64,000 bases of DNA from Kribbella catacumbae DSM 19601 (GCF_000372465.1 NZ_AQUZ01000009.1:124001-188000); one strand, 5' to 3'. Positions 12,001 through 20,906 are shown, counted from the first letter of the stretch. A program made the numbers and translations. Notes: a model not told the origin generated them from the letters alone.

Positions 12001-15000
12001 GGAACGCCACTGGAACGACGGTTCCGGAGACGACGCTGATCGACGAGTTCGAGCAGCGCGTCCGCGAAGTACCGAACAACCCCGCGGTCTGGGCCGAGAC
12101 AGGCCAGGCGACGTACGCCGAGCTGGACCGCGAGGCGAACCAGCTGGCTCGGCTCCTGCGCGAGTACGGCGTACGGCCCGGTGGCATCGTCGGAATCGCG
12201 GTACCGCGGTCGGTGTCGATGGTGGCGACGGTCCTTGCCACGTTGAAGATCGGCGCGGCCTACCTGCCGCTCGACCTGAGCCATCCGGCGGATCGGCTCG
12301 CCTACATGGTGGAGAACTCCGGAGCCAACCTGGTCGTCGGCACTACGCAGGTTGCAGCAGAGCTCCCGACGGCTGGTCGGGTAGTGCTGCTCGACGAGCC
12401 CGACACGGCCGGCCGCGTGGCGCAGTACAGCTCCACGTCTGTGGAGCGACCGGACCTGGGGCTGGAGCAGGCGGCGTACGTGATCTACACGTCTGGCTCT
12501 ACCGGGAAGCCGAAGGGCGTTGTGGTGCCGCACGAGGGCATCGGCTCTCTGGTGGCGACTGCTGTCGAACGGATGGGGCTGCAGCCGGACAGCAAGGTCC
12601 TGCAGTTCGCTGGTGTCGGGTTCGACGTTGCTGTGTTCGAGTTGGCTATGGCGCTGTGCATGGGAGGGGAGTTGGTGATCGCGCCGGAGGAGGTGCGGGT
12701 CGCCGACAAGGTCCTGTCGGACTTCCTGACCGAGACCGCCATTACCCACGCCATTCTGCCGCCGTCGCTGCTGTCGGCCATGCCTGCTGACTGCGACCTG
12801 CCGGAAGGCATGACGGTGCTGGTAGGGACCGAGACTGTGCCGCCGGACCTAGTGAGCCGCTGGGCCGAGAGGTTGAACCTCCTGGTCGCCTACGGGCTGA
12901 CAGAGGCGACTGTGAACTCCACGCTCTGGCTGACGCAGCCGGGCTGGGCGGGTGCGGTTCCGATCGGCATCCCTGACCCCAACACGAAGACCTACGTGCT
13001 GGACGCGGGTCTGCGACCAGTACCGCCCGGTGTGGTGGGTGAGCTGTACGTCGCCGGTCGCGGGCTGGCTCATGGCTACCTGCGCCGGCCGGGACTCACT
13101 GGGGAGCGCTTTGTGGCCGATCCGTTCGGTGCGCCGGGCAGCCGGATGTACCGGACGGGCGACCTGGCTCGCTGGCGCGCCGATGGCAACATCGACTTCC
13201 TGGGACGCAGCGACGACCAGGTGAAGGTCCGGGGCTTCCGGATCGAGCTGGGAGAGATCGAGGCGACACTGGCCACGCATCCCGCAGTACGGCAGGTGGC
13301 GGTCACTGTGCACCGCTCCAATGGCGTTACTCGGCTGGTGGCCTATGCCGGCTTGGGGGATGAGGTGGTTGAGCCTGCGGAGCTGCGGGCGCACCTGGCG
13401 GCGACCTTGCCGGAGTACATGGTGCCGGCGCTGGTGACCGTGCTGGACTCGACACTGCCGCTAACCCCGAACGGCAAGCTGGATCGAGCGGCACTGCCCG
13501 TCCCCGACTTCTCCACTGTGACTACCGGGACAGCACCGAGTACTCCGGTCGAAGCAGCCCTCTGTACGGCGTACGCGGAGGTGCTCGGGCTGCCGCAGGT
13601 CGGAGTGGATGACGACTTCTTCGCGCTCGGCGGCGACAGCATCGTGGCGATCCGGCTGGTGAGCAAGGTGCGGGCGGCAGGCTTCCGGGTGACACCGCGG
13701 CAGGTGTTCCGGCATCGCACGGTCGCGGCGCTGGCCGGGGTGGCCGCTGGCGTTGCCGTTGCTGAAGGCAACGATGACGGGGTCGGTGAGATCCCGCTGA
13801 CGCCGGTGCTGCACTCGCTGTGGGAGGTCGACGAGCCGCTGGACGGCTTCAGCTCTCCCGCCTTGGTGCAGGTGCCGGCTGGGCTTCAGGAGTCCTTGCT
13901 GCACGACGTACTGCGGACTGTCGTGGCGCGGCATGACCTGCTGCGTGCGCGTCTTGTTCGTGGCCCGGAACCGGTGCGGGACAGCGATAGCCAGGCGCCG
14001 TGGTCGCTGCGTGTGCCCGCTGAGCAGACCGACCCCGCGCAGTGGACCGAGCGGGTCGACGTGAGTACGGTCGAGGACTTGCCTGGCTACATCGCCGAGC
14101 ACGCCGCACAGGCGACGTACCGGCTCGATCCGGATGCCGGGCAGATGGTACGAGCGGTTTGGTACGACGCGGCCGGCCGGCCGGGCAGGTTGCTGCTGCT
14201 TGTGCATCACCTGGTGATCGACGGGGTGTCGTGGCGGATCTTGCTGGATGACCTGGCGCTTGCTGCTCGCGAGCTGGCTGCTGGGCGGACTGCGGAGTTG
14301 GCTCCGGTGCCGACGTCGTTCCGGCGCTGGTCGCAGCTGTTGGTGGATGCTGCGAGTGCGCGGGCTGTGGAGTTGCAGCTGTGGACTGACGTGCTTGCCG
14401 GTGCATCGGGCTTGCCTGTCAAGCGTGCTGTGGATCCCAAGCGGGATGTGCTCGGCAAGGAGACGGTCAGGGTGACGCTTCCGACTGAGGTGACGAGTGC
14501 CTTGCTGTCGTCGGCGCCGGCTGCCTTCGGGGTCGGTGTGGACGACCTCTTGCTGGCGGCGCTTGGGCTGGCCGTTGCGGACTTTGGTGAACGCCCTGTG
14601 GTGGCTGTGCAGACGCATGGTCGGCAGGAGCAAGTTGCTGGTGAGGTTGATCTGTCCAGGACTGTTGGGTGGATCGCTGATCTTGTGCCGGTGCGGTTGG
14701 ATCTTGCGGGGGTTGACGTTACGGATGCGTTGGCTGGGGGCGGAGCGCTGGCTACTGTGCTGGAGCGGGTTGCTGGCCATAGGTCCGCGCTACCTGACGA
14801 TGGCGCTGGGTACAGCCTGCTGCGGCACCTCAATCCGGACACCGTGCCGGTGCTGGCTGCTGCGGGAGTGCCGTCGATCACCTTCAACTACGAGGGCCGC
14901 TTCGACCGACCGGAGTCGGTTGACTGGGCCAGCGCGGCAGAGTCGGATGACGTGTTCGCCGACTGGGGTGCCGATCGACCGGCGCACTACGCCCTATCGG

Positions 15001-15146
15001 TCTTCGCGCGCACAGCTGACCGCCCCGAGGGCCCGGTGCTGATGGCCGAGTGGCACGCGCCAGAAGGCGTACTCGAACCAGCCACAGTCGAACACCTCGC
15101 AGCCACCTGGACGCAGGCCCTGACTGCTATCGCTAGCTCGACCTGA
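1..15146 (+). CDS. Nonribosomal peptide synthetase, four modules visible, 5' end outside window (probable hydroxamate siderophore)
   Basis: The reading frame is open from base 3 and enters inside a condensation (C) domain at residues YFHTAYEGG, so the gene starts upstream. Domains in order (approximate bases): C 1-1230 (HHLIADG at 348-368), A 1280-2790, PCP 2800-3010 (GGDSI), epimerisation E 3040-4400 (HHLVVDG at 3438-3458), C 4430-5730, A 5790-7340, PCP (GGHSL), C 7630-8940, A 8990-10390, PCP (GGNSL), C 10680-11970, A 12010-13510, PCP (GGDSI), E 13790-15140. No thioesterase follows. Adenylation pocket codes read by alignment to the GrsA Phe domain are DFWNVGMVH (threonine type), DMENLGLIN (the code associated with N-hydroxyornithine), DAEDTGIVD (acidic residues at 239 and 278 suggest a basic ornithine-like substrate) and DVFILGAVN (unassigned). 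The product therefore contains at least D-Thr, hydroxyornithine, X and a D-residue. Threonine, hydroxyornithine and the nearby formyltransferase recall coelichelin, but there are more modules. The second C domain lacks the catalytic HH motif (see findings). Substrate calls are inference. Confidence 0.97.
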   Translation, partial: YFHTAYEGGQLYVVQQLIELSGPVDSTTLRRAAETLLSRHTALRAAFRELPDGRLVQVITDSPKPDWSEHTLTSSAELTALATAERERPFNLSQPPLIRYALADLGNRHVLVQTAHHLIADGWSVPLMITDLLASYGSETAARPAPSYANHLTWLASRDTDAARTAWSEAFAGVEDPTHLAPALAAGAGNGQRRKRFEVAPEVAAELVKTARELGVTFSSLVHVAWGLVAGRVTGRGDVVFGSTTSGRGSELVGVEETVGLFINTVPARLQVRGGESVGELLVRWQGEQAALLDHQHLGLAEIQRAAGVSDLFDSLVVVENYPVGDEQLTDASGAIRVESIDYTDATHYPLTLLAELDDTLTLELRHDLQLISEQAGDVLAERFERVLAAMAADPSTPATAVPVMGDAEYELTLGAPADVPEIHDTIVDRFATQVQLHADAIAVTAGDSTLTYRELDARSNALARLLVDRGVGPESLVAVALPRSAELIVALLAVIKAGGAYLPLDTAYPADRLGFMLADASPVCVLTTTKARTALPSGSPVPLILLDDQRLPSYSDPVTANLRPANPAYVIYTSGSTGKPKGVPVPHENVLRLLDCTQHWFDFDHTDVWTMFHSYAFDFSVWELWGALLYGGRLVVVDHAVARNPEQFRELLAAESVTVLNQTPSAFYQLIEADQASSADLKLRYVVFGGEALDLSRLKPWYDRHEQSPRLVNMYGITETTVHVSYLALDADSASNAGGSLIGVPIDDLAVRVLDDNLQLAPVGVAGEMYVAGGQLARGYLGRPGLSAERFVADPFGPAGSRMYRTGDLARRAADGPLEYLGRADDQVKIRGFRIELGEVEAAVRSHPQVASAAVVAREDRPGVVQLIAYPVAGRELDLQALRVHVARVLPEHMVPAAFVPVPVLPLTPNGKLDRKALPAPDFSSAVSETKASNPTEELLCTLFADALALDRVGADDDFFTLGGDSIVAIGLVSRARKQGLRLTPREVFERRTPSALAAAVVTVEQAAPVPVVADGIGAITPLPIVSRLSEWGGRISRFNQSIQLQTPADADEASLIAALQAVLDHHDGLRLALSRPVPILWSLETTEPGSVNAASLFRRVAAGDAALVAAEAEAAAGRLDPDAGVTLQAVWFDGAPGRLLLVAHHLVVDGVSWQVLAEDLAAAYAAAKGGVAAGLAVVGTSLRGFGQVFAEQAQDPARLAELEHWTTTLAPGGELRPGPAATTFGDVVDHHATVPAEVTRELLTTVPATVKAGITDVLLAALRTAVARWQQANGDAVTDLLVDLERHGREEITPGLDLSRTVGWFTSIAPVRLPGGTDPAEVLTQTRDALQAVPDNGIGYGMLRYANARTAPLLATLLQPQVLFNYLGRSSSADADWSSESVQVAPDADLGVPYLLAVNAECTETEHGPVLRAAFGHDPSKLPETDVAALAQYWVQALEELVALSGSGILAQLRPSDLTLVQLDADQLARVTETAGTQLADVWPLSPLQEGLYFHSALDADSDAYTAQFSLDFNHHLDADRLRAAVAAMMQRNPILRAGFAADGLPDPVQFVAAQLDVPLTEVDLRDLPQGEREARADHLAASDRQRPFDVAKPPLFRVLLIRLDDNLDRLVINRQMLIWDGWSGSLVISELLGLYAAANPADVAVPATTYADYLRWLSEQDTAESEQAWAAALAGLDAPTLVAPDVRSAAPTTPERTHLTLDANLSEDLRTAARTNGVTLNAVLNSAWGLVLAAVTGRDDVVFGTTVSGRPTDLEDIDSVIGLFLNTVPARVALDPAESVSGLFGRVQSDRIALMAHEHLGLGAIQRAAGHAPLFDTLYVLQNFVDSREDDELSREHGIVGSSSLDHTHFPLTIVVAPEEQIKIRLEYRTDLLDAELAEGMLSRFVGLLEQLADPATAARPVATLDVLRPAEHAALAEEWAAAEHPLPEATLPELLALQTAAIPDEIALVFGDERVSYAELGARINRLARLLLAEGAGPEEIVALAVPRSIDTVVALFAVLSTGAAYLPLELDHPVERLAEMLDDAKPRLLITTTAVGATLAHTGVALVALDSQDVRGRLAGLAPDELQAEELGLFASGMPQRLEHPAYVIYTSGSTGRPKGVVTPYRGLTNMQLNHRQEIFGPTVAAAARRLRIAHTVSFAFDMSWEELLWLVEGHEVHVCDEQLRRDAEGLVAYCDLHRIDVVNVTPTYAHYLFEEGLLEEGDGRHRPPLVLLGGEAVPASVWDKLRDTDGTAGYNLYGPTEYTINTLGGGTTDSATPTVGKAIWNTRGYILDAWLRPTLPGVAGELYIAGTGLARAYLDRPGLTAERFVADPQAAGGRMYRTGDLVRQRPDGNLDFLGRTDDQVKIRGYRVELGEVEAALTRAPGVAHAAVVARDDTRAPGLRKLVGYIVPSEPDAALATQVRKTLLAQLPEYMVPSALVVMDELPRNANGKLDLKALPDAEPAAQHAPSRPPASAVEATLCTVFAEILGLDEVGADDDFFALGGHSLLATRLVSRVRAELDVQLAIRDLFEAPTVAQLALRVAKPAATARPALTAQPRPERIPLAAAQLRLWLTDELDGTAAYNYPLVARLEGPLDLTALEAAVGDVVLRHESLRTLIGEYEGDPYQRVMDPADLPQVVVQTDCDESQVAELVERAASRPFDLRQEPPIRVEVLRLAADQYVLAIVLHHIATDEWSDRPLLADLATAYAARQNGKAPAFEPLPVQYADYTLWHRQLPDTEALDYWKQALAGLPEEIPLPVDRQRPADRGGAGGQVELELSRQTYDGLRALSLRTGASMSMLSHTAVATLLHRLGSGDDIPVGVPIAGRNDGALDDLVGFFVNTLVLRTDLSGDPTFADLLTRVRANDLAAFDHADLGFDQVVAALNPPRVAGRTPLFQVMTGYHHRAGDDDQLLGLPTEWYPVPAGPAKFDLDFTFVDRADEKLILLLDYALDMVEPGTAERLLQSMARLLDLVVATPDVPVSALQLLDQQERARVLAASEGPVRPVQDESLITLFAAEAAAHPDRRALVTSARSWTFAELAAQAGAVAAALGAGPEDVVGLDLPRAEMVPAILGVMASGAAYLPLDQDLPAERLAFVLEDAAPVCVLRSIADLAPAELDPVAAPADSAAYVIYTSGSTGTPKGVVGTHRGLSNLYASAQADVILSGQARVLHSASFSFDASLEILLWLIAGHELHVVDVEQLHDPATLYDYLQREQVDHLDITPSYLSELIELGFLAPDKYRPAVLTVGGEATPPDVWQQLCAADDLVVHDIYGPTEYTVDAYAWHGPAGDKPAWSAPIANTTAKVLDARLQPVGVGVPGELYLSGPGLTRGYLGRPGLTAGRFVADSYGVPGARMYRTGDLVRRRADDSLQFLGRVDDQVKLRGFRIELGEIETVLRTHADVSAAAVIVREDTPGVQRLVAYVVSAGVEADQLREYLSSRLPSHMVPAAYVVLESLPRTVAGKLDKRALPVPVVEAGSARPSTAEEALLAGLVAEILGLEEVGRDDDFFVLGGNSLLGMRLLSRLRVQAPVLAAGVTLRTVFDAPTPARLAARLGGGVGKRRPELVAGERPVQLPLSFAQQRMWVLNQVEGGPAYNIPQAWYLTGVLDVEALRAAVGDLLARHEALRTVFPQCNGVAHQEILSAVPELTVYEIDPSELDRQLTAASEYEFSLETEIPLRASLFRTGPEEHVLLLLVHHIAADEWSDEPMTRDLGTAYAARLEGSAPTWTPLPLQYADYSLWQRQLAGDDQLAYWRSTLSGLPEELSLPTDRSRPLDPDGTGGEARFALEPELTDQLRAVAQDSGSSMFMLLHAAVAALLHRLGAGDDLPIGTPIAGRDDERLADLVGLFLNTVVLRTDVSGAPTFAELLSRVRSTDLAAYENADVPFDRVVEAVNPARSLSRHPLFQVMVMYLNAAESGRGLELPGLAVRPVPVSDTTAKFDLSFDFADLGGAGTEASIRYSAELFDQSTAQTFADRLVAILRAVAADPSIPLGDIEVLTDAERELVLHTWNATGTTVPETTLIDEFEQRVREVPNNPAVWAETGQATYAELDREANQLARLLREYGVRPGGIVGIAVPRSVSMVATVLATLKIGAAYLPLDLSHPADRLAYMVENSGANLVVGTTQVAAELPTAGRVVLLDEPDTAGRVAQYSSTSVERPDLGLEQAAYVIYTSGSTGKPKGVVVPHEGIGSLVATAVERMGLQPDSKVLQFAGVGFDVAVFELAMALCMGGELVIAPEEVRVADKVLSDFLTETAITHAILPPSLLSAMPADCDLPEGMTVLVGTETVPPDLVSRWAERLNLLVAYGLTEATVNSTLWLTQPGWAGAVPIGIPDPNTKTYVLDAGLRPVPPGVVGELYVAGRGLAHGYLRRPGLTGERFVADPFGAPGSRMYRTGDLARWRADGNIDFLGRSDDQVKVRGFRIELGEIEATLATHPAVRQVAVTVHRSNGVTRLVAYAGLGDEVVEPAELRAHLAATLPEYMVPALVTVLDSTLPLTPNGKLDRAALPVPDFSTVTTGTAPSTPVEAALCTAYAEVLGLPQVGVDDDFFALGGDSIVAIRLVSKVRAAGFRVTPRQVFRHRTVAALAGVAAGVAVAEGNDDGVGEIPLTPVLHSLWEVDEPLDGFSSPALVQVPAGLQESLLHDVLRTVVARHDLLRARLVRGPEPVRDSDSQAPWSLRVPAEQTDPAQWTERVDVSTVEDLPGYIAEHAAQATYRLDPDAGQMVRAVWYDAAGRPGRLLLLVHHLVIDGVSWRILLDDLALAARELAAGRTAELAPVPTSFRRWSQLLVDAASARAVELQLWTDVLAGASGLPVKRAVDPKRDVLGKETVRVTLPTEVTSALLSSAPAAFGVGVDDLLLAALGLAVADFGERPVVAVQTHGRQEQVAGEVDLSRTVGWIADLVPVRLDLAGVDVTDALAGGGALATVLERVAGHRSALPDDGAGYSLLRHLNPDTVPVLAAAGVPSITFNYEGRFDRPESVDWASAAESDDVFADWGADRPAHYALSVFARTADRPEGPVLMAEWHAPEGVLEPATVEHLAATWTQALTAIASST

Positions 15147-15180
15147 CAGGGCGGTTACGGTCGGGCTCGCGACGCCTCCT

Positions 15181-15204
15181 CTGCGGCGGACTCATCCTCC
15201 GCAG
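15181..15204 (+). terminator. Possible hairpin terminator after the NRPS gene
   Basis: CTGCGG at 15181-15186 pairs with CCGCAG at 15199-15204, with three further inner pairs and a CTCA loop. It starts 35 bases after the NRPS stop codon. There is no T-tract, which is common for actinobacterial terminators, so the call rests on the stem and position only. The rest of the 309-base gap to the next gene holds the repeat at 15251-15335 and nothing else I recognise. Confidence 0.35.
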
Positions 15205-15250
15205 CCGGCGCAGTTTTCAGCCGGTACGTCGTCGGCGGGCGGTTGTCGAC

Positions 15251-15335
15251 TGTGGGGTTGACCCCTCGTCGTGGGGTTAGCCCCTTGGTAGAGCAGGGGG
15301 CGAAGCCCTGTTCGAGGGGCTAACCACATCGATGG
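15251..15335 (+). repeat. Hairpin-forming repeat, family R1, copy 1
   Basis: This GC-rich intergenic element shares a layout with 16201-16289 and, reversed, with 58861-58963. It begins GGGGTTGACCCC, continues with GTTAGCCCCT (15276-15285) that pairs perfectly with AGGGGCTAAC (15315-15324), carries TGGTAGAGCAGGGGGCGAA in the middle and ends CACATCGATGG. It lies between the convergent 3' ends of the NRPS gene and the small secreted-protein gene. Function is unknown; it could be a non-autonomous mobile element or a bidirectional terminator. Confidence 0.7.
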
Positions 15336-15455
15336 CTTGCCCAACCCCACCGGGCTCGACCACCTGTATGTCAGACAGTCGAACACTCTGCAGCCGGCAC
15401 TGCAAAGGCTCCGACCCGGACACCATGATCAACGGTGCCCGGGTCGATGTGCCCT

Positions 15456-15920
15456 TTAGCAGATATCGAGGTGATCGAAGTCGTACGTCGCGGAGTCCGC
15501 GACCGTGTAGATCCTGTCGTCTGCAGGGATGAAGACCTGCTTATTGGGCCCCCAGAAATGGACTTGGGCTCCGCCAGTCTGGTTGTTTTTAACAGCGAGC
15601 GCGTCGATGAAGTTCGCGAGCGTCCGCGTTTCGCACCTGAACAGGTGGAAGACGCTGTGTTTGCCGTCGCCTTGGCCGACCGACACGCAGGCGACTCCAT
15701 CTGCCCAGGAGCACAGAGCCAGCGCCGCGTTCCGATCGGCACTCGACACATTCCGCTGGACCGACTCGCCTGCCAACAGCGGGTAGATCTGCGGTGTCCA
15801 TCCGGTCGTTCCGGCCGTGACGTTCGGTGCTGCCTGTGCCGCCAGCGGAACAAGGACCGCCGCGGCGATCATCGTCACGACCGTTGCAGCCGCGCGTGTT
15901 CCGATTCTTCTCAATCTCAT
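15456..15920 (-). CDS. Small secreted protein of unknown function
   Basis: The 154-residue product has a clear N-terminal signal peptide: MRLRRIGTR, then a hydrophobic stretch ending LAAQA, with cleavage likely near residues 30-31. The mature part of about 124 residues has four cysteines, including one four residues into the motif ALALCSW and one at the extreme C-terminus (DHLDIC), compatible with two disulfides outside the cell. I recognise no catalytic motif or family. A GAGGGG ribosome-binding sequence lies about six bases before the ATG. It is convergent with the NRPS gene and flanked by two R1 repeats, so its presence in the siderophore region may be coincidental. Confidence 0.75.
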   Translation of the reverse strand: MRLRRIGTRAAATVVTMIAAAVLVPLAAQAAPNVTAGTTGWTPQIYPLLAGESVQRNVSSADRNAALALCSWADGVACVSVGQGDGKHSVFHLFRCETRTLANFIDALAVKNNQTGGAQVHFWGPNKQVFIPADDRIYTVADSATYDFDHLDIC

Positions 15921-16200
15921 TTTATCCCCTCTGTAGTCGCAACCGATCCAGCCATTTCTGACTCACCCGCTGATTCGGTCCCGACCTTCGACGTGTATTC
16001 GTCGGCGACCCTAACTGGCAGCGCAGCCAGCGGTCCACGTATTGCGTCAGGACTAAAACCTCAGTCAAGATCGGCTCGGATCGGAAGGATCTGGCGTGGC
16101 CAGACCAGCCCACCCAGCCGGCTAGTGTTGCCCTAGGCAAGCGCCTGGCGCCGCCCCAAGAGAGTCGCGATCAGGTCACAGCGTCAACGGCGCCAGTCGC

Positions 16201-16289
16201 CATCGATGGGGTTGACCCCTGTTGGTGGGGTTCGCTCCCTGGTAGAGCAGGGGGCGAACCCCCGTACGAGGGGCTATCCACACCGATGG
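16201..16289 (+). repeat. Hairpin-forming repeat, family R1, copy 2
   Basis: The copy runs from CATCGATGGGGTTGACCCCT to CCACACCGATGG. Inside, GGGGTTCGCTCCCT (16227-16240) pairs with AGGGGGCGAACCCC (16249-16262) over 13 of 14 positions, with an 8-base loop GGTAGAGC. The loop and right arm match copy 1 at 15286-15305 almost exactly. It sits in the 425-base gap between the promoter side of the small secreted-protein gene and the 3' end of the ABC exporter gene; the rest of that gap shows no gene. Confidence 0.7.
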
Positions 16290-16345
16290 TGCCCGTCGCC
16301 AGGCCGACGCGTCCGCGGCGCAGGCGTCGCGAGCACTCGCGGGTG

Positions 16346-18106
16346 TTAGGTGCGGGTGCCTGACCAGGCTGACCAGAGTTCGGAGTAGCGGCCGCCGGCG
16401 CTGACCAGGGCGTCGTGGGTGCCGCTTTCCACCACGCAGCCGTGGTCTAGGACCACGATCTGGTCGGCTGTTGCTGCCTGGGTGAGGCGGTGGGCCACCA
16501 CTAGTGCAGTGCGGCCTTCGAGCGCCGCACCGGCTGCCTGCTCGAGGATGCGTGCGCCCGCGCTGCCAGCCTCCGCAGTGGCCTCGTCGAGGATCGCGAC
16601 AGGCGGGTCAATAAGGATGAGCCGGGCAAGAGCCACCTGCTGTGCCTGCGCCGCCGTCAGCTGGAGGCCGTCCTCGCCCACGTTAGTAGACAGGCCATCA
16701 GGCAAGGCCAAAGCCCAATCCACAGCGCCGACCTTCGTAAGGGCCGCAACCAGCTCCTCGTCGCTAGCACCCGGCCGAGCCAGACGTAGGTCATCCGACA
16801 GCGGTCCGGCAAAGACGTGGACCTCCTGCGTGATCAGTACGACCTGTCGCAGCGCCTCATCAGCACCAGTGATGCTGATACTGCCTTCGGTAGGTTCATG
16901 TACCCCAGCGACCAGCTTCGCCAGTGTCGTCTTGCCTGCCCCACTAGCGCCGACCAGCGCAGTACGACTGCCTGCAGCCAGCTCAAGATCGACATCGCGC
17001 AGTACTAGATGCCCAGGCTCGTACGAGTGAGTCACTGCCTTCACAGTGACCGCCGCCGGAGTACCAGCTGCCTTGGCGACCGGTCGAGGCGCCGAGGTGT
17101 CCAGTTCGACCACGCCGACCAAGCGAGCCAGGCTGACTGTCGCCATCTGGACCTCGTCGAAGAGGAACAGTACGGACGTGATCGGCCCTAGAAGTGCGTG
17201 GAAGTAGAGGGCGGCAGCAGTGGCTGCACCGACGCTCACTGCGTCGACGCGGACCAGCCAGAAGCCAGTCAGCAGCACGCTCGTCAGGCTGATCACTTCG
17301 GCCAGGTTGAGCCGGTTGAAGAACCGGGTCTGCAGCAGGATCTCGGTGATGCCCAGCTCGGCGTTCGCTCGGGAGCGGCGCTCGACCTGGCGTTCGTGGT
17401 CGTCGGTGATGCGTAGCGCGCGGACAGTGGCTGCGCCGCCGATCGTGTTGAGCAGCTGGTGCTGCTGGTCTCCGATGATCGTGCGGTGCTTGGCGTAGAG
17501 CGGCATGGAGCGGCGTACGTACCAGCGGGCTGTCCAGACCTGCAGCGGCACAGCAACAGCGGCCGCGAGCATGAACCGCCAGTCCAGTACGCCGAGCCCG
17601 ACCAGCGTCAAGGCGATCATCAGCGACGACCGAGTGAACTCCGGTACGGCGTACCGCAGCGCCTCGCCGATCTTGTTGACGTCGTTGGTGATCCGCGACG
17701 ACAGGTCGCCCGAGCCGGCACGTTCCAGCTGACCCAGAGGCAGCTCGACCGCCCGCTCGACGAAGGCCTCCCGCAGCCGGCTCAGCAGCACTTCGCCCAG
17801 CCGGGAGCCGGTCGACGTACCGAGCGCATTGAGCACGCCTACCCCGACGGCCACCACGGCCAGCGAGATTGCGGGGAGGGTCATCGAACCGGCGCCGCGG
17901 CCGTCGACGACCAGGTCGACCATGTGTCCGAGCAGTGGCGAGACCAGTAGCCCCACAGCAGTCGCTGCGATCAGCAACACCAAGGCGCCAAAGGCCAGCG
18001 CGCGATGCGGACGGACAAGGCGGCCCAGCGCAGCCCAAGTCCGGCGAGCAGAGGCCACAGGCAGAATGTCGCGCGAAGGAGCCTCTAGATGATCGGTCAC
18101 AGTCAT
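16346..18106 (-). CDS. ABC exporter half-transporter (membrane domain fused to ATPase), partner A
   Basis: This 586-residue protein has an N-terminal membrane domain (about residues 35-330) fused to an ATP-binding domain. Walker A is GASGAGKTT (386-394), Walker B is VAILDEAT with its catalytic Glu (503-510), and the H-loop is VVAHR. The signature motif is degenerate: LTAAQ at 483-487 in place of LSGGQ. The neighbour at 18125-19801 has the opposite defects, so the two should form a heterodimer with one working ATP site. The start is 18 bases after the partner's stop codon, with GGAAGG before the ATG. Its place in the iron-boxed operon behind the formyltransferase suggests siderophore export, though reuptake or drug export cannot be excluded. 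Confidence 0.92.
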   Translation of the reverse strand: MTVTDHLEAPSRDILPVASARRTWAALGRLVRPHRALAFGALVLLIAATAVGLLVSPLLGHMVDLVVDGRGAGSMTLPAISLAVVAVGVGVLNALGTSTGSRLGEVLLSRLREAFVERAVELPLGQLERAGSGDLSSRITNDVNKIGEALRYAVPEFTRSSLMIALTLVGLGVLDWRFMLAAAVAVPLQVWTARWYVRRSMPLYAKHRTIIGDQQHQLLNTIGGAATVRALRITDDHERQVERRSRANAELGITEILLQTRFFNRLNLAEVISLTSVLLTGFWLVRVDAVSVGAATAAALYFHALLGPITSVLFLFDEVQMATVSLARLVGVVELDTSAPRPVAKAAGTPAAVTVKAVTHSYEPGHLVLRDVDLELAAGSRTALVGASGAGKTTLAKLVAGVHEPTEGSISITGADEALRQVVLITQEVHVFAGPLSDDLRLARPGASDEELVAALTKVGAVDWALALPDGLSTNVGEDGLQLTAAQAQQVALARLILIDPPVAILDEATAEAGSAGARILEQAAGAALEGRTALVVAHRLTQAATADQIVVLDHGCVVESGTHDALVSAGGRYSELWSAWSGTRT

Positions 18107-18124
18107 TGCCTTCCAGTGCTGCGA

Positions 18125-19801
18125 TCAGGCCAGCACAGTCGCGCGGTAGGCCTCGTGGTCTCGGATCAGTTCGGCATGCGTGCCGGACGCAGCCACAGCG
18201 CCAGCCTCGACCACAGCAACGCGGTCAGCCGCTGCAAGCAGGGCAGGGCTAGTGGTCACCACAACAGTCGTCATACCGGCCCGCAGCGAGCGGATGCCAG
18301 CAGCGATCCGTGCCTCGGTGACAGTGTCCACTGCTGTGGTCGGCTCATGCAGTACGAGGATCTGCCGGTCGGCGGCGAAGGCACGGGCCAGTGCGATCCG
18401 CTGCCGCTGTCCGCCCGACAGTGTCTGGCCCCGCTCGGTGATGGGGGTGTCCAGTCCAGCATGCAGACCGTCAGCGACCTCGTCGGCACTGCTAGAACGC
18501 AGTACTCGCTCAAGGTCGAGCGAGCCCGCTGCAGTGACGTTGTCCCGCACAGTGCCCTCAAAGAGCGCCGCGCCATGGTTAGCGACCAGTATGGCCGCCC
18601 GTACGTCGGCCGGCCGCAGGTCGGTCAGTTTGACTCCGTCCAACGAGACCCAGCCCGCACCAGGCTCGACCTCGCGAGCCAGACAACGCAGCAGAGCGAT
18701 GGAGTCGGCCGGGTCGGAAGCGACCACGCCGAGGATCTCGCCAGCTTCCACATCGAGGTCGAAGCCGTCCAACGTGTCATGGGTCAGCCCGCGGATGCGC
18801 AATGAGCCGCGCAACGGTGTCGGCAGTACTGCGTTCCCGCTGCCGACCGCCGGAGCAGCGGCCAGCACCGAGGCCACTCGTCCCGCGGACGCCCGGCCTT
18901 GGGCGAACTCCGCATTGACGACGCCCAGCAAATGCAACGGATCGACCAGGAACTGCGCGAGCCCGACCGCCGCGATGAGCTCCCCGATGCTGATCGAACC
19001 GGTGGCCGCGAGCCGCCCGCCGATCAGCGCCACCACGGCGAGGAAGATGCCGTTGACGATCAGGATCGAGCCGTCGTACCACGCGTTGGCCCGGGTCGCG
19101 CGAAGCCTTGCCTGCAAGGACTCCTGGCTCGTCGCGCGGTAGCGATCGACCGCCGCGGGCTGGGCGCCGATGCCGATGAGTACGCGCAGACCGGAGATCA
19201 GGTCGGCGGCGATCCCGGAGGCGTGGGCGGCACGCTCCTGCTCGGCGTCGGCCCGCTGCTGCAGCGGGTGGCCGAGCTTGTGGATCAAGAGCAACAGCAA
19301 GGGCGTACCGAGCAGCACCAGCAAGCCGAGCGGAAGGGAGATGCGCAGCAAAGCGACCGCGGCTACGAGCAGGCCGATGACTGCACTGATGCCGTGGGCA
19401 ACGGATCCGTTGACGTAGCTGATCCGCTCGGCATCCGACGTCGCGATGCTGGTGAGACTGCCCGGCAAGCGGCCGGTCTCGGCGCCACCCTGGTGGTCGA
19501 GCACGCGACGCGTCAGCTGCATCCGCAGGTCGTGCTCGGCGTTGACCAGCGAGCGGCGGCAGGCGCGGGCGCCGTACAGGTAGCTGTAGGACAGCATCAC
19601 GAAAACGGCGAGCAGTACGCCGAGCCAGCCGGCGATCGCGCGGCTGTCGCCGGTCGCGACGCCACGGTCGATGACCGCGCCGATCACCAACGGGACAAGG
19701 GTTTCACCGACCTGATAGCCGGTGAACAGCACCGCCGCGACCGCTACCTGCCGCCACTGCCCACGGATCGATCCGAGCAGGACAGACCGGCCGGTCGCCA
19801 T
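18125..19801 (-). CDS. ABC exporter half-transporter, partner B with degenerate nucleotide-binding motifs
   Basis: This 558-residue protein has the same fold order as partner A (membrane domain about residues 20-300, ATPase domain after 335). The P-loop position reads VVASDPADSI (359-368) and has lost the GxGK(S/T) lysine. The Walker B region is ILVLHEPT, with Asp replaced by His, and the H-loop histidine is replaced by Thr (VVVTTSP). The signature LSGGQ (461-465) is intact. This is the classic pattern of an asymmetric heterodimeric exporter in which this subunit supplies LSGGQ to the active site of partner A. The ATG overlaps the formyltransferase TGA by one base (TGATG), so the genes are translationally coupled. 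Confidence 0.9.
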   Translation of the reverse strand: MATGRSVLLGSIRGQWRQVAVAAVLFTGYQVGETLVPLVIGAVIDRGVATGDSRAIAGWLGVLLAVFVMLSYSYLYGARACRRSLVNAEHDLRMQLTRRVLDHQGGAETGRLPGSLTSIATSDAERISYVNGSVAHGISAVIGLLVAAVALLRISLPLGLLVLLGTPLLLLLIHKLGHPLQQRADAEQERAAHASGIAADLISGLRVLIGIGAQPAAVDRYRATSQESLQARLRATRANAWYDGSILIVNGIFLAVVALIGGRLAATGSISIGELIAAVGLAQFLVDPLHLLGVVNAEFAQGRASAGRVASVLAAAPAVGSGNAVLPTPLRGSLRIRGLTHDTLDGFDLDVEAGEILGVVASDPADSIALLRCLAREVEPGAGWVSLDGVKLTDLRPADVRAAILVANHGAALFEGTVRDNVTAAGSLDLERVLRSSSADEVADGLHAGLDTPITERGQTLSGGQRQRIALARAFAADRQILVLHEPTTAVDTVTEARIAAGIRSLRAGMTTVVVTTSPALLAAADRVAVVEAGAVAASGTHAELIRDHEAYRATVLA

Positions 19802-20754
19802 CAGGAGGTCGGCGAGGACGTCAGATACCCGCCCATGGTGGTGAAGTAGTCCAGCGCCGCCAGCTCCTGGCCGTCCTCGGTCCGGACCCGCTCGATCACG
19901 ACGGCGGGGTTCTCGCCGGTGCGCGCGTCGGCACCGGCGACGATCGCGACGCCGGGGCCTTCGCGGAAGAAGATGCGGCCGGGCGTACCGCCGTACCGGG
20001 CGGTGGACAGGGATGCCTTGAGGATGCTCAGGCGCTTGCCCTTGTGGAAGGTGTAGGCGTTCGGGTACGGGTCCGGCTGGGCGCGGACGAGGTTGACCAC
20101 GGACTGCGCGGGCCAGGTCCAGTCGATCCGGTTGTCGATGTCGGCGCGCTTGTGGAAGAAGGTCGCCTTCGACCGGTCCTGCGGCGGCCAGTCGGTTCGG
20201 CCGGTCGCGATCAGGTCGATCGCGTCGACGGTGATCGGGCCGAACAGCGCCAGGGTCGCGTGGAACAGATCGACCGTGGTGTCGGCCGGGCCGACCGGGA
20301 CGGATCGCTGCAGCACGATGTCGCCGGCGTCCAGCTCGGCGTTCATCATGTGCGCGGTCACGCCGACCTCGGTCTCGCCGTTGATGATCGCCCAGTTCAG
20401 CGGCGCGAACCCGGCGTACCGGGGGAGCAGGGCGTCGTGCACGTTCAGGGTGCCGTAGCGGGGCAGCTCGAAGACCGCCGGCGGGATCAGTGTGCGCCAG
20501 TTGGACGCCACGATCAGGTCCGGGTCAGCCTCCTTGAGCTGCTGCAGCAGTTCGGCGTCGTCCGGCCGGTTGCGCTCGATCACCGGTACTCCGGCGGAGG
20601 TGGCCAGCTCGGCGACGGAGTCGCTCCAGATCTGCTCGTACGCGCCCTCCGCGGGTGGGTGCGTGACGACCAATACGACCTCGTGCTCGGACTCCAGCAG
20701 GGCCTGCAGGGTCCGATGTCCCCAGGTCATGGCACCGAGCATGACGACGCGCAT
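19801..20754 (-). CDS. Formyltransferase, probably N-hydroxyornithine formyltransferase for siderophore synthesis
   Basis: The 317-residue protein belongs to the methionyl-tRNA/GART-type formyltransferase fold. Asn104, His106 (in LNVHDALLPRYAG) and Asp142 (in LDAGDIV) have the same spacing as the catalytic Asn108-His110-Asp146 of E. coli Fmt. It lacks the tRNA context and is first in an iron-boxed operon with the exporter genes, opposite mbtH. In coelichelin-type clusters an equivalent enzyme (CchA type) transfers a formyl group from 10-formyl-tetrahydrofolate to N-hydroxyornithine, which the NRPS then loads. No ornithine N-hydroxylase gene is visible here; it would be expected upstream of the window. 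The substrate is inferred from context. Confidence 0.85.
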   Translation of the reverse strand: MRVVMLGAMTWGHRTLQALLESEHEVVLVVTHPPAEGAYEQIWSDSVAELATSAGVPVIERNRPDDAELLQQLKEADPDLIVASNWRTLIPPAVFELPRYGTLNVHDALLPRYAGFAPLNWAIINGETEVGVTAHMMNAELDAGDIVLQRSVPVGPADTTVDLFHATLALFGPITVDAIDLIATGRTDWPPQDRSKATFFHKRADIDNRIDWTWPAQSVVNLVRAQPDPYPNAYTFHKGKRLSILKASLSTARYGGTPGRIFFREGPGVAIVAGADARTGENPAVVIERVRTEDGQELAALDYFTTMGGYLTSSPTS

Positions 20755-20787
20755 CCGTTGTTCCTCCGGCGGGTGGTGAGCGATAGG

Positions 20788-20806
20788 TCAGGTTAGGCTT
20801 GCCTAA
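20788..20806. promoter_or_regulatory. Iron box (DtxR/DmdR/IdeR-type operator), site 1
   Basis: The sequence TCAGGTTAGGCTTGCCTAA matches 16 of 19 positions of the palindromic iron-box consensus TTAGGTTAGGCTAACCTAA. It lies 34 bases upstream of the formyltransferase start. Iron-loaded DtxR-family repressor would be expected to block the formyltransferase-exporter operon when iron is plentiful. Confidence 0.85.
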
Positions 20807-20856
20807 ATTTCAGCCGAGGTCAAGGCGCGCCCAGCCGGATTGACGGGGCGGTCTTA

Positions 20857-20875
20857 GTAGGTAAGGCTAACCTGA
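20857..20875. promoter_or_regulatory. Iron box (DtxR/DmdR/IdeR-type operator), site 2
   Basis: GTAGGTAAGGCTAACCTGA matches the same consensus at 16 of 19 positions, with the whole AGGCTAACCT core intact. It lies 31 bases before the mbtH ATG. A TTGACG at 20840-20845 could be the -35 hexamer of the rightward promoter. The two sites are 69 bases apart and serve divergent genes. Confidence 0.85.
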
Positions 20876-20906
20876 CTAACGAGCCGAAGTAAGAGAGGTC
20901 CCGGAG

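Noticed and set aside
1-15146. Direct identification of the product as coelichelin
   Set aside because: Thr and hydroxyornithine codes match, but two further modules and a terminal E domain do not fit the three-module coelichelin synthetase.
15435-16136. 233-codon plus-strand frame over the secreted-protein gene
   Set aside because: It is antisense to a gene with a clear signal peptide and ribosome-binding site, and shows no recognisable domain.
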